Origin: Arsenicitalea aurantiaca
GTDB lineage: Bacteria; Pseudomonadota; Alphaproteobacteria; Rhizobiales; Devosiaceae
DNA length: 64,000 nt
NCBI RefSeq assembly: GCF_003994485.1
Contig: NZ_RZNJ01000003.1
Span: 496,525 to 560,524, forward strand
Direction of reading: 5' to 3'
Positions 35,699 through 44,687 of the stretch are shown here, one piece after another. The stretch's first letter is position 1. Every line of letters starts with the position of its first letter. Below the pieces are notes generated by a model, which ran no database searches, was not told where the DNA came from, and was given only the letters and a program-made list of their open reading frames with translations. Made by a program: the position numbers and the translations under genes.

Positions 35699-36576
35699 CC
35701 CTGCTCCACTTTCATGCGCGGATCGAGCACGTCGCGCAGCCCGTCGCCGAGGAGGTTGAGCCCAAGCACGGTGATGGCGATGGCGAGCCCCGGAACGACC
35801 GTCAGCCACGCCGCCTCGCGCAGATAGGAACGCCCCTCCGAGATCAGAATGCCCCAACTCGGAACGGTCGGCGGCGCGCCGAGCCCGAGAAAGCTAAGGA
35901 CGGCCTCGGAGAGAATGGCATAGGCGAATACGAAGCTCAGCTGCACGATCAGCGGGGCCATGCAATTGGGCAGGATGTGCCGCATGAGGATGCGGTAGTC
36001 GGTGGCGCCGGCCGCGCGCGCCGCCTGCACATAGTCGAGTTCACGCACGACGAGGATCGAGGCGCGCACGACACGCGCTGTGCGCGGAATATAGACCACC
36101 GCCAGCGCGATGATCGCGGTCACGGCCGATGGCCCCAGGGCCGCGGCGATGCCGATGGCGAGCAGCACGGCGGGAAAGGCCATCAGCGCATCGGCGATGC
36201 GCATCAGGATGTTGTCGAGCCGGCGATAATATCCCGCCAACGCCCCGAGCAGCACGCCGAACACGGCATTGAGCACGATCACGCAGAGCCCGATCCAGAG
36301 GCTGAGGCGGGCCCCATAGAGGACACGGCTCAGCATGTCGCGCCCAAGATTGTCCGTCCCCAGCGGAAACTGCAGCGAGGGCGGCTGGAACCGGTCGCGG
36401 ATCGAGAGCGCGTTGGGGTCGAGCCGCGTGATCAGGGGCGCGAGGAGCGTCGCAAGGCAGATGAAGCCGAACAGCACGAACCCGAGCATGAAGGCCCGGT
36501 TGGCGAACATGCGCCGGACGAGCGCACGGGTGCGGAGAAAGCGCGGTGGGGCGGCGGCATCGGACAGGCTGGTCAT
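35695..36576 (-). CDS. DppC-like ABC permease
   Basis: A 293-residue permease with an N-terminal OppC-type helix (about 28-50), a periplasmic loop with [24 protein letters not shown], about five further helices, and the EAA loop around [20 protein letters not shown]. It abuts the DppB-like stop and overlaps the DppD-like start. Confidence 0.9.
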
Positions 36577-37530
36577 CTACTTGCCGCCCGTCACGCGAAT
36601 GCGCGGATCAAGGCTCGTATAGAGCACGTCAACGACGATGTTGAGCAGCAGCAGCGCTGCGGTGATGAAGAACAGCCCCCCCTGGATCATCGGATAGTCG
36701 CGGCTGGCGATGGCGTTGCCGAGCAGCGCGCCGATGCCGGGAATCCCGAAGATCGTCTCGATGACGATCGAGCCCGAGAGCAGCACCGAAAGGATGAGCC
36801 CGAGCACGGTGACCACGGGCATCATGACATTGGCCAGCGCATGCCGGCCGACCACGCGCCATTCCGATATCCCCTTGGCGCGCGCGGTGCGGATATAGTC
36901 CTGGCTCAGCACTTCGAGCATGGTCGAGCGCGTGATGCGCGTCAGCAGCCCCGCCTGCAGCAATGCCAGTGCGACGGCAGGCATGGTGGCGGTGCGGAAC
37001 CAGCCGATCGGGTTCTGGGTGAAGGGCACGTAGCCTCCCGTCGGCAGCCAGCCCAGATGCACCGAGAACAGGACGATCATTACCAGCGCGAGCCAGAAAT
37101 TGGGCAGCGACACCCCGATCAGTGCAAAGACGGTCGCCGCCTGGTCGATCCAGCGATTGTGGTTGAGCGCGGCGATGATGCCGGTCGCGAGCCCGAAGAC
37201 GATGGTGAGGACCAGCGAATAGATGGCGATGCCGATCGTGATCGGCGAGCGCGCGAGGACCGCCTCGGTCACCGGAATGCCGAGCAGTAGCGAGCGCCCG
37301 AGATCGCCCTGAAAGAGATTGGCGTAGAAGGTCAGGATCTGGATGTGGAGCGGCTGGTCGAGCCCCAGATTTTCACGGATGCGCGCGAGGTCGGCGGGAG
37401 TGGCGGACGGTCCGCCGATGACGGTCGCCGCATCGCCGGGGATCAGGTGGATGATGCCGAAGGCGATGAGGCTGACGATGAGCAGGATCGGTATGGCCTG
37501 CAGGAGCCGGCTGATCGTGTATCCAATCAC
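36577..37530 (-). CDS. DppB-like ABC permease
   Basis: A 317-residue permease that opens YTISRLLQAIPILLIVSLIAFGIIHLIPGD, standard for DppB/OppB, has about six helices and an EAA loop in YIRTARAKGISEWRVVGRHALAN. It starts with GTG, with AAAGG upstream. The 87 bp before it hold tandem stem-loops after the binding-protein gene. Confidence 0.9.
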   Translation of the reverse strand: MIGYTISRLLQAIPILLIVSLIAFGIIHLIPGDAATVIGGPSATPADLARIRENLGLDQPLHIQILTFYANLFQGDLGRSLLLGIPVTEAVLARSPITIGIAIYSLVLTIVFGLATGIIAALNHNRWIDQAATVFALIGVSLPNFWLALVMIVLFSVHLGWLPTGGYVPFTQNPIGWFRTATMPAVALALLQAGLLTRITRSTMLEVLSQDYIRTARAKGISEWRVVGRHALANVMMPVVTVLGLILSVLLSGSIVIETIFGIPGIGALLGNAIASRDYPMIQGGLFFITAALLLLNIVVDVLYTSLDPRIRVTGGK

Positions 37531-37562
37531 GCGCGCACCTTTCGCTCGGGTGTCGAGAGGCA

Positions 37563-37608
37563 GGGCCGGCCCGAGCCGGCCCCTCCTGGTCTGCCGGCCG
37601 CAGCCGGC
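37563..37608 (-). terminator. Tandem stem-loops behind the DppA-like gene
   Basis: Two hairpins follow the binding-protein stop: GCCGGC/GCCGGC with a 4-nt loop, then GGGCCGGC/GCCGGCCC with a 4-nt loop. There is no T tract and the permease gene follows, so mRNA 3'-end protection or partial termination is more likely than a full stop. Confidence 0.5.
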
Positions 37609-37617
37609 CGCTATGCG

Positions 37618-39207
37618 CTATTGCGCGAACCACACGTTCGAGACACGGGTGTTGTAGAAGGGCACGAACCCTTCCACCTCGGTGCGGATCCCCTGGGCGT
37701 TCGACATGATCCCGAAGGGAATGGCCATCACCTCTTCGAAGGCGATCTCCTGTGCCCGGGCGAACGCCTCGCGCCGCTCTTCGATGGTTTCACCCGCCTC
37801 GATGGCATCGAAAGCGGCATTGAAGTCCGGATCGCCGACGTTGTCGACGGGCTTGTAGACATTGTTGGGGTCGGCGAGATTGCGGAGCGAAGTCGGCCCG
37901 CCCTGGGCGGTCACCGTTGCCCAGAACGTGTAGAAGAAATTCCAGCCCTGGGTCTCCTGCTCGCTCGTGGCCAGCGCGGTCGGCCAATCGAGCACGCGCA
38001 GTTCGGCATTCATGCCGGCAGCCTGCAATTGCGCGGCCATCACGAGCGCGCTGTTGTACATGCTGGGGAATTGCTGATTGGTCAGCAGCACGATCGGTTC
38101 GTTGTTGTAGCCGGCCTCGGCCAGCAGTTCGCGCGCGCGATCGGGATCGGCCTGGTTGTAGAATTCTTCGCCCGCGGTCGAGTAATAGCCCTGTCCGGGG
38201 AACTGGAACGAGGCGTTGAGTTCATATGCGCCGTCTGTTGCGGCCTCCATGATCTCTTCCATGTCGAGGGCCGCAAGCATGGCCTGGCGCACGAGACGAT
38301 TGTCGGTCGGGGGTGCGGACCAGTTGGGATAGCCGATATTGAGCGCAAAGTTCTGAAGCCGCAGGAGTTCGACGCCCTCGGTGTTGGCCAGACGCTCCTG
38401 GGAGACGGTCGGCACGTTCTCGGCGATATGGATTTCGCCGGTTTCGAGCGCTGCCATGCGGGCGCCGGGCTCGGTGAGCATCCGGAAGGTCACGGTATCC
38501 ACGCAGGCCTGCTTGCGCCCGGCGAAGCCGGAAAGCTCCGGAAGCGTCTCGTTGGGGACGTAGCCGTCATAACGCGCGAGCCGGACATGGCTGTCGGGCA
38601 CGAACTCGACGAATTCGAACGGGCCCGTCCCGATCGGATCGATCTGGCCGGCCGGCTTGGCGGCCTCCTCGGCGGGCATGATGACGATCGGGACGGTGTA
38701 GGAGGAGAGGCTTTCGAGGAAGGTCGGCTGGACCCGGACCAGCGTGATGACGAATGTCATGTCGTCCGGGGCTTCCCAGCCCTCCACCACATCGAGGCTG
38801 GCGCGGTTGATGCCGACGTCGCGATAGCGGTCGAAGGAGGCCAGCACATCCGCGGAGGTCAGCGGCTTGCCGTTGTGGAAGCTCACGCCTTCGCGCAGGG
38901 TAAAGGTATATGTCAGCCCATCGTCGCTGACCGAGATGGTGTCGGCCAGGTCGGCGACCGGGTTCATCTCCTCGTCGCGGATGACGAGGGTCTCGAAGAT
39001 GTTCATGGCCACGTTGCGGGTGGCCGAAGAGGTGTTGGTGTGCTGGTCGAGCGAGGACATGCTCGCTTCCATTCCCACGATCAGGTCGCCACCCGTTGCG
39101 GGGCAGTTGAAGGCGTCCTGCGCGAGGGCGCTGGTGCCGCACAGCAGGGCACACGCTGTGAACGCCGCGAGCGACAGAGGCAGTTTTCCGGTAGGCAGCA
39201 GCATCAT
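37618..39207 (-). CDS. DppA/OppA-like periplasmic binding protein
   Basis: A 529-residue family-5 binding protein. The signal peptide covers about 30 residues (ALAQ), followed by a mature start with an early Cys (FNCPATGGDLIVGMEAS). Conserved parts are TYTFTLREGVSFHNGKPLTSADV and PIGTGPFEFVEF. Two adjacent ATGs lie 4 and 7 bp after GGGAG; the first is used here. It delivers substrate to the DppB/C pore. Composition alone does not reveal the ligand. Confidence 0.88.
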   Translation of the reverse strand: MMLLPTGKLPLSLAAFTACALLCGTSALAQDAFNCPATGGDLIVGMEASMSSLDQHTNTSSATRNVAMNIFETLVIRDEEMNPVADLADTISVSDDGLTYTFTLREGVSFHNGKPLTSADVLASFDRYRDVGINRASLDVVEGWEAPDDMTFVITLVRVQPTFLESLSSYTVPIVIMPAEEAAKPAGQIDPIGTGPFEFVEFVPDSHVRLARYDGYVPNETLPELSGFAGRKQACVDTVTFRMLTEPGARMAALETGEIHIAENVPTVSQERLANTEGVELLRLQNFALNIGYPNWSAPPTDNRLVRQAMLAALDMEEIMEAATDGAYELNASFQFPGQGYYSTAGEEFYNQADPDRARELLAEAGYNNEPIVLLTNQQFPSMYNSALVMAAQLQAAGMNAELRVLDWPTALATSEQETQGWNFFYTFWATVTAQGGPTSLRNLADPNNVYKPVDNVGDPDFNAAFDAIEAGETIEERREAFARAQEIAFEEVMAIPFGIMSNAQGIRTEVEGFVPFYNTRVSNVWFAQ

Positions 39208-39303
39208 AAATCTCCCTGGGTCTGGTTTGACGGACGCATAACGAGGCAGAATCTGGACGGTGCACCGGGGCCGCGCGATGGGGCTCCCCGGACGCTGCTT
39301 GTG

Positions 39304-39328
39304 GAAACGGGCGCCAGATCGGCGCCCG
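39304..39328 (-). terminator. Attenuator-like hairpin between the RraA-like and DppA-like genes
   Basis: A perfect 8-bp stem (CGGGCGCC/GGCGCCCG, 5-nt loop) starts 3 bp after the RraA-like stop and is followed on the minus strand by TTTC. It could reduce read-through into the transporter genes, which would then need a promoter in the 96 bp beyond. Confidence 0.5.
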
Positions 39329-39331
39329 CCT

Positions 39332-40018
39332 CTAGAGAATGCCGTACTCCTTGTAGACATCGGCGAGTTTCCGCCCGGCCATGAGGGCCGAGCGGGTGTC
39401 GTGCTCGCCCTTGAGCTTCTCATGGGCGGCCGCGGCAACTTCGGCCTCGATGGCCTGCGGGATGACGATGAGCCCGTCGACGTCGCCAAAGAGGATATCG
39501 CCGGGACGGATCAAGACGCCCGCGCATTCGACGGGCACGTCGATCGCGATCACCTGCCCGCGCCCCTTGCTGTCGAGCGGACCGATCCCGCCGGCAAAGA
39601 CCGGGAACTTGAGTTCGCGGATGTCGCGCACATCCCGCACGAGCCCGTCCATCAGCGCGCCCGCAGCCCCGTTGAGCTGCGAGGCGGTGCTCAAGAGCCC
39701 GCCCCAGGGCGCGATCCGCCCCGTCCCGCCGCAGGCGCAGACCGCCACGTCGTCCTTGCCGAGACTGTCGACGAGGTCGATCTCGAGCTCGTAGGGGTTG
39801 TAGTCGTCGCCCGGGCGCTCATAGACATCGACGTAAAGCATGGTGCGTGCGCGCCCCACCATGGTGAGATTTTCATCGAGCGGGCGGATATGGGGCGGCA
39901 GGGCCTGTTTCATGTAGCCGAGCCCGTCGAGCACGTCCGAGATCAGCGCAGTGAAAAAATGCGCCCGCATCTCCGCCACCAGGTCCCGTTCCTTGCCTGC
40001 ACCGTCCTCTTGGGTCAT
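39332..40018 (-). CDS. RraA-like aldolase/decarboxylase
   Basis: A 228-residue RraA-fold protein (4-hydroxy-4-methyl-2-oxoglutarate aldolase family). The central GGAAGALMDGLVRDVRDI holds the conserved D/R that binds pyruvate enolate and metal; GDILFGDVDGLIVIP is the late family signature. In a sugar-acid operon it may cleave or decarboxylate the keto acid made by the dehydratases. It is first in the operon; a short TTTA-TCGT-TAAA palindrome lies 16-27 bp upstream of its start and could be part of the operator. Confidence 0.85.
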   Translation of the reverse strand: MTQEDGAGKERDLVAEMRAHFFTALISDVLDGLGYMKQALPPHIRPLDENLTMVGRARTMLYVDVYERPGDDYNPYELEIDLVDSLGKDDVAVCACGGTGRIAPWGGLLSTASQLNGAAGALMDGLVRDVRDIRELKFPVFAGGIGPLDSKGRGQVIAIDVPVECAGVLIRPGDILFGDVDGLIVIPQAIEAEVAAAAHEKLKGEHDTRSALMAGRKLADVYKEYGIL

Positions 40019-40160
40019 CGCGCGCCTCTCCGCTTTATCGTTAAATCGAGCCTAGCGTCGTTTCCCTTCCCCCGTCAAGCGGCCGCCCGTTTCGCAATCG
40101 CGCCGAATGCACTAGCGTCCGCGCATTGTCGCTGCCGCCCTCCATATCCGGATCCTTCCC

Positions 40161-40934
40161 ATGCGCCTCTCCGCCTGCCTCGAAATGCTTTTCGTCCCCG
40201 AAAGCGCCGACTTCCTTCCCCGCATCGCCCTCGCGCACGAAGCCGGCTTCCGCCATTTCGAGTTCTGGCGCTGGACCAACAAGAGCATCGAGGGGATCGA
40301 GGCCATGCTCGAAAGCACCGGCATGAGCGTCGCGGGCCTCCTCGCCGAGCCCACCATTCCGCTGACCGACCGGGACAATCACGAGCGCTTTCTGGCCGGC
40401 CTCGACCAGGGCATCGCGATTGCAAGCCGCCTCGGCGCGCCGATGCTCATCGCCCAGGCCGGCAACGGGCTCGAGGGCGAGAGCCGCGAGGCCCAGGCCG
40501 ACGCGCTCGTCGACTGCCTTCGTGCGGCGGCCGACCGGCTCGCGGGCACCGGCATCGTCCTTGCGCTCGAGCCGCTCAATACGCGCCTCGATCACCCGGG
40601 GCATTTCCTCTTTTCGACGACCGAGGGTCTCGACCTCGTCGATCGGGTGGGGCGGCCCGAAATCCGCCTCCTCTACGACATCTACCACTCCGCCATGATG
40701 GGGGAGCGCATGGAGGAGGTGCTGGCAGGCCGCATCGACCGCATCGCCCATGTGCACCTCGCCGATGCCCCCGGCCGGCACGAGCCGGGCAGCGGCGAGA
40801 TTGACTGGCGCGCCGCCCTCGCCTTCCTCGATAGCGCCGGCTATGGCGGCCTCGTCGGGCTCGAATACCGCCCCACGGGCAGCACAATCGAAAGCCTTCG
40901 CCCCTTCCTTCCGACCCCCGCCCCGGCCGCTTGA
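40161..40934 (+). CDS. Hydroxypyruvate-isomerase-like TIM-barrel protein
   Basis: A 257-residue sugar isomerase of the Hyi branch: N-terminal RLSACLEMLF, FRHFEFWRWTNKSIEGIE, metal-site LALEPLN, LLYDIYHSAMM, HVHLADAPGRHEPGSGEIDW and GLEYRP. All four expected ligands (Glu, Asp, His, Glu) are present. Family members interconvert hydroxypyruvate/tartronate semialdehyde or 2-oxo-tetronates. It is divergent from the RraA-led operon across 142 bp, so it probably belongs to the same sugar-acid pathway. Confidence 0.83.
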   Translation: MRLSACLEMLFVPESADFLPRIALAHEAGFRHFEFWRWTNKSIEGIEAMLESTGMSVAGLLAEPTIPLTDRDNHERFLAGLDQGIAIASRLGAPMLIAQAGNGLEGESREAQADALVDCLRAAADRLAGTGIVLALEPLNTRLDHPGHFLFSTTEGLDLVDRVGRPEIRLLYDIYHSAMMGERMEEVLAGRIDRIAHVHLADAPGRHEPGSGEIDWRAALAFLDSAGYGGLVGLEYRPTGSTIESLRPFLPTPAPAA

Positions 40935-40945
40935 CGCGCGAGCGG

Positions 40946-40977
40946 GCCGGGCACGGGCGGGTTCGCCCGCGCCCGGC
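40946..40977. terminator. Bidirectional hairpin between convergent isomerase and aztD
   Basis: A 14-position stem with one A/C mismatch (GCCGGGC-A-CGGGCG paired with CGCCCG-C-GCCCGGC, GGTT loop) fills the gap between the two stop codons. It is very stable but without T tracts. Confidence 0.6.
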
Positions 40978-40983
40978 GTTCGG

Positions 40984-42183
40984 TCAGTGGGTGCGGCCCG
41001 AGCCCCCGATGGCGATGATGTTGAAGGGCGCGCCGCCGACGGCGATCTCGCCTTCGGGCACGAAGGTCTCGGCGTCAACCCGCAGCACGCGGCCTTCACG
41101 CGGATCGGTGAGGTAGATCGCCTCGCCCGCCACCGCGATGCGCGGCCGCGGATCGCTCCAATGGCCGTCCATCGAATAGGGCTCGGTGAGCGACAGGCTC
41201 TCGAGGATCGTCCCCGCGATCACGTCGAGCCGGTGCAATTGCCCGTCCTCGGTCGCCACATAGGCAAAGCGCGGCCGCACCGGATCGACGGTGAAATGCA
41301 CGCGCCGCGCCGGCAGCGCCAGATGGCGGAACGCGTCCGCTTCGGTCGGGTCGATGAGGACGAGCCCCGAAGCCCCGTAATTGCCGAGGAAATACTGGAG
41401 CCCCCTGCCCCCGAGCAGCGTCGTCGCCTTGCCCTCGGGAAGCGTCTCGGCATAGGGCAGATGCGTGATCCGGGGCGCGCTGCCCCCGGCGCTCGCAACC
41501 AGAAGCCCGGTCTCGCAGGCAAAGGCGACGAGCGTGCCCGATTTCGCCTCGCCGTGAAGTTCGGGGCATGGGGCGATCTCGCCCACGCGATTGCCGTCGC
41601 GGTCGAGCGCGGCGATGCCGACAGGAAGGTTCGTGGGGTCCTCGGGATGGGGCACCGAGACGAGGTCGTGGGCGCCGAACGGCACGACGACGCCGTGATG
41701 GGGCACGCCCGCATCGACCGTGCGCAACCCCGCCTCTCCGCTCAGCGCCTCGGCATCCGAAAAGAGCCGCGCGAGGCCCTCATCGTCGAAGAACGCCGCC
41801 CAGACCCCGCCATGCTCGACGAAATGGACGGGGTTCTCCCCTTCGACCTCAAAGCCCGTCAGCCGCGGCGGGGAGAGGACGAGATCGGCATGGTCCCCAT
41901 GATCCTCGACCGCGATCCCCGAGGCGATCGCCGTCACCCTGCCGGCCCGGCCCTGAACCGCATAGACCGTGCGGCCGGTCTCGCCGGCGTAGAGGCTCGC
42001 CGGCGCCGAGAGGGGCAGCGTCTCGATCACCGCCCCGGCCTCGGCGTCGATCACGCTGAGCACCGGTTCGGCATGGTCGGAAACGAAAAGGCGCCAGGCC
42101 GCGGCGCCGTCATCGGCACGGGCGGATCCGAGCGCCAGCCCGAGAAGGGCGAGCGCGAGCCCGAAGGAACGAGGGGTCATCAT
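40984..42183 (-). CDS. aztD: AztD-like periplasmic zinc chaperone
   Basis: A 399-residue beta-propeller protein with a signal peptide (to about ARA, residue 23). It matches AztD of Paracoccus: AAWRLFVSDHAEPVLSVID, then IAVEDHGDHADLVL (His-rich, 93-103), HFVEHGG (120-126) and GVPHHGVVVPFG. AztD passes zinc to the AztC binding protein. No aztABC genes are adjacent, which is unlike Paracoccus. An 18-bp Zur-like palindrome lies 77-94 bp upstream, so expression under zinc shortage is likely. Confidence 0.88.
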   Translation of the reverse strand: MMTPRSFGLALALLGLALGSARADDGAAAWRLFVSDHAEPVLSVIDAEAGAVIETLPLSAPASLYAGETGRTVYAVQGRAGRVTAIASGIAVEDHGDHADLVLSPPRLTGFEVEGENPVHFVEHGGVWAAFFDDEGLARLFSDAEALSGEAGLRTVDAGVPHHGVVVPFGAHDLVSVPHPEDPTNLPVGIAALDRDGNRVGEIAPCPELHGEAKSGTLVAFACETGLLVASAGGSAPRITHLPYAETLPEGKATTLLGGRGLQYFLGNYGASGLVLIDPTEADAFRHLALPARRVHFTVDPVRPRFAYVATEDGQLHRLDVIAGTILESLSLTEPYSMDGHWSDPRPRIAVAGEAIYLTDPREGRVLRVDAETFVPEGEIAVGGAPFNIIAIGGSGRTH

Positions 42184-42195
42184 GTCATCCTGAAT

Positions 42196-42213
42196 GGTAT
42201 TACATTACATCAC
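42196..42213. promoter_or_regulatory. Second, weaker Zur-like element
   Basis: Read on the minus strand this is GTGATGTAATGTAATACC. The left half follows the GTnATGTnAT pattern of the stronger site at 42260 while the right half only partly fits. It lies 13-30 bp upstream of the aztD start, where a repressor would block initiation. Confidence 0.4.
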
Positions 42214-42259
42214 GAGAGCGAGGAGCGCCCGTGTGTGGACGCCGAGTCACCCGCTGCAC

Positions 42260-42277
42260 GTAATGTAATTACATAAC
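42260..42277. promoter_or_regulatory. Zur-like operator
   Basis: GTAATGTAATTACATAAC is a palindrome apart from one position in each arm and fits the AT-rich GTnATGT-n4-ACATnAC form of alphaproteobacterial Zur boxes. It stands between divergent aztD and the Sel1-repeat gene, so it could control both. The surrounding 225 bp hold no gene. Confidence 0.7.
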
Positions 42278-42408
42278 AAGTTGCGCGACGCAATGGGTCT
42301 CCGTCGGCCGATCCGCATTTCACCGGGCAGCGTCCCCCGAACGGGGGCTGGACGTGCTGCGCCCGGTCGCCATCGTGCTCCCGGAGATCTTCAGGGGAGA
42401 ACCAGACG

Positions 42409-43623
42409 ATGAAAGCCGGAACCGCGATCATGGCGCTCTGCGCCCTCGGCCTAATGTCCGGCGCCGCGACGGCCGAAAGCGCGGTCGTGCCGCCGCCGCA
42501 CCCGCTGGCCGAGGGTCTGTCCCAGGATGCGCTTGCCCGGCTCTATTGCGCGCAGGCGCTTTTCGAGCGGGCGATCAGCCTCCCCGATGACGTGCCCGAC
42601 ACGCGCCGCGAGCGCGGCGACCTCCTCGCGCGTCAGGCCCAGTTGCTCGCCGAAGGGCAGGAGGGCCTCCGTACCGATGGCGCCACGATCGGGGTGCGCT
42701 ATGCGCTTTCGGCCCATTACCGGGAGGTCCTGCGTGCCGGATTGGTGCCGGACCATGAGAGCCTCACCCCACTCGTTGCGGCCTGCCTCGCCCAATTCCC
42801 CGATCCGGGCCTTCCCGCCGGCGCCACCCCGCCCCCTGCACCCGTTCAGACCCCCGCTCCCAGCTTCACCGAGGCGGCCCTGCCCGATCCGCTCACGGGC
42901 TATCTCGCCTGGGTCGACCGGGACTGGCCTTCGGCCAATGCCGTCTGGGCGCCCCGCGCGCAATGGGGGGATCACGAAGCGTCCTTCCAGCTCGCCGAAG
43001 CCTTTCTCGAGGGCCTGGGCGTCCCGCCCGACCGGGCGACCGGGCTCGACCATTTGCGGGATGCGGCGCGCCGTGGCCACAAGGAGGCCCAGTATCGGCT
43101 GGCCGAGGAACTCGCCGCCGACGATCCCGAGGGGCTTTATCGCGAAGAGGCCGTTGCATGGCTTGCCGAGGCTGCCGCATCTTCCCATGCCCCGGCGCGC
43201 TATCGGCTCGGGCTTGCCGCCCATAACGGGGTCGGCATGCCTGCAGATCCCGAGGCCGCCCGTCACTGGCTGGGCCTTGCCGCCGAACAGGGCTATCGCT
43301 TTGCCGAAGAGGCGCTCGATCTTCTCGATTATGGCGTGCCCGTCACCGTCGCCGCGCGGCGGGCCCGCTTCGAGGAGGCGCGCGCCTTGATGGCGCGTCC
43401 GGATCGGGGCCCCGCCGCCCGGATCCTTCAGACCCTCGCCGAAACCGGGCATGTCGAGGCCCAGTATGAGCTCGGCGGGCTCAACTTCACCGGCAATGGC
43501 GTGCCGCGCGACCTCGAGGCCGCGGAGCGCTGGCTCGGGGCCGCCCTCAAGCAGGGCGATCTGCGCGGGCGCTATCCGCTCGTCCTCATCGCGCTCGACC
43601 GGGCCGGGCTGAAACCGCTGTGA
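42409..43623 (+). CDS. Exported Sel1-repeat protein
   Basis: A 404-residue protein with a signal peptide (about 1-22, ATA) and, from about 165, Sel1-like helical repeats: WGDHEASFQLAEAFLEGLG, HKEAQYRLAEEL, HAPARYRLGLAAHNGVG, YRFAEEALDLL and HVEAQYELGGLNFTGNG. A Pro-rich linker (about 135-150) separates a helical N-terminal part. Sel1 proteins are scaffolds. It is followed by two coupled genes of unknown function and is divergent from aztD across a Zur-like site, so a role in envelope response to zinc shortage is possible but unproven. Confidence 0.8.
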   Translation: MKAGTAIMALCALGLMSGAATAESAVVPPPHPLAEGLSQDALARLYCAQALFERAISLPDDVPDTRRERGDLLARQAQLLAEGQEGLRTDGATIGVRYALSAHYREVLRAGLVPDHESLTPLVAACLAQFPDPGLPAGATPPPAPVQTPAPSFTEAALPDPLTGYLAWVDRDWPSANAVWAPRAQWGDHEASFQLAEAFLEGLGVPPDRATGLDHLRDAARRGHKEAQYRLAEELAADDPEGLYREEAVAWLAEAAASSHAPARYRLGLAAHNGVGMPADPEAARHWLGLAAEQGYRFAEEALDLLDYGVPVTVAARRARFEEARALMARPDRGPAARILQTLAETGHVEAQYELGGLNFTGNGVPRDLEAAERWLGAALKQGDLRGRYPLVLIALDRAGLKPL

Positions 43624-44078
43624 AGATACGACCCGACAGGCCGAGCATGAAGGGGCGCCATGTCCGCCTCGGCACCTCCATTTTCCTCAGCGCCTGCCTT
43701 CTCATCGCTACGCCGGCACCGGGCATGGATGACGCAACGGCACAGCTGCCTACGCCCGATGTCCATCTCGATTGCGCGGCCACCTACCGGGCCCTCAGCG
43801 TCGGGCTCCCCTATCTGCCCGGCATTTTCGTCATGTTCACCGCCGCTCCACGCAGCGGTCAGGCTCAGGGGACCTATTCGAAGACGACGCCGCGGGACCA
43901 GCGGCTCGAGGGCGATGCGCTGCGCGAGGAGATCAACCGCCGCTACGCCGCCCGCATGGCGATGCTCGCCGCCGACCCCGCCGAGATCGACAAGATCATT
44001 GCCGATACCCATGCCTGTGACGCCCTTTACGGGCACGAGCCGGTCTGGCTTGATCTCGAGGACGCGGCCGGACAATGA
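43620..44078 (+). CDS. Unrecognised exported protein
   Basis: Up to 152 residues, with a signal-peptide-like segment (LGTSIFLSACLLIATPAPG). The mature part has two Cys far apart (LDCAATYRAL and THACDALYG), which could form a disulfide, and a charged middle helix (REEINRRYAARMAML). The GTG start overlaps the Sel1 stop in GTGA; an ATG ten codons on (43647) is an alternative. I do not recognise a family. Tight coupling to both neighbours argues that it is real. Confidence 0.6.
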   Translation: MKIRPDRPSMKGRHVRLGTSIFLSACLLIATPAPGMDDATAQLPTPDVHLDCAATYRALSVGLPYLPGIFVMFTAAPRSGQAQGTYSKTTPRDQRLEGDALREEINRRYAARMAMLAADPAEIDKIIADTHACDALYGHEPVWLDLEDAAGQ

Positions 44079-44686
44079 GCGAGGGGGGCGAAACCGGTCG
44101 TCTTGCCCATCGCTTTCGTCCCCTCCCGCTCGGGCGGGTGCGGGTGGCGTGGCTCGAGGGCCGCATGCTCCACTGGCGGATCGGCAGGACCCAACGGCGG
44201 GCGCCGCTCGCCAGCATCGCCGCCATCCATCGCGACCATCCCGAAGCCGGCCGGCCGTGGACGACGACCATACGCTTTGCTGATGGGCGGACCCTCATCC
44301 TCTCGGACCGCTACTGGCATGGCTGGGGGCGTGATGAGCGGCACCGCATCGGCACGATGACGACGCGGAAGCCAACCCTCGACGCCCTGACGGCAACCCT
44401 CGCCATCCGTACCCTGCGGGCCAACCCCGAGGTCGTCTTGTCCGAAGGCCTGGCACCGGACATCCGGACATGCGCAAGGATCGCACTCCTCCTCGCATCC
44501 GGCCTCGGTATCGGCGCTCTGATTGTGCTCGCGCTTTTGCCCGGGCTGGCCCTGCCAGCCCTCCTCGCGCTCGCCATCGCATCGGTGCTGGGCGTCGATG
44601 CCTATGATCGTGCCGCAGCGCCCGACCCTGCCCCGCTGATGCTGCCGGCCAAGGGAATGCGACGCCGAAACGACGACGCGCCCTGA
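44075..44686 (+). CDS. Unrecognised membrane protein
   Basis: A 203-residue protein. The first 120 residues look like a small beta-rich (PH-like) domain with many Arg/His/Trp (WLEGRMLHWRIGRTQRRAPL); two hydrophobic helices follow (about 130-175), then a short basic tail. It overlaps the previous gene in ATGA. No family is recognised. Being third in a coupled trio with two exported proteins, it probably anchors or regulates them. Confidence 0.6.
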   Translation: MSEGGETGRLAHRFRPLPLGRVRVAWLEGRMLHWRIGRTQRRAPLASIAAIHRDHPEAGRPWTTTIRFADGRTLILSDRYWHGWGRDERHRIGTMTTRKPTLDALTATLAIRTLRANPEVVLSEGLAPDIRTCARIALLLASGLGIGALIVLALLPGLALPALLALAIASVLGVDAYDRAAAPDPAPLMLPAKGMRRRNDDAP

Positions 44687-44687
44687 G

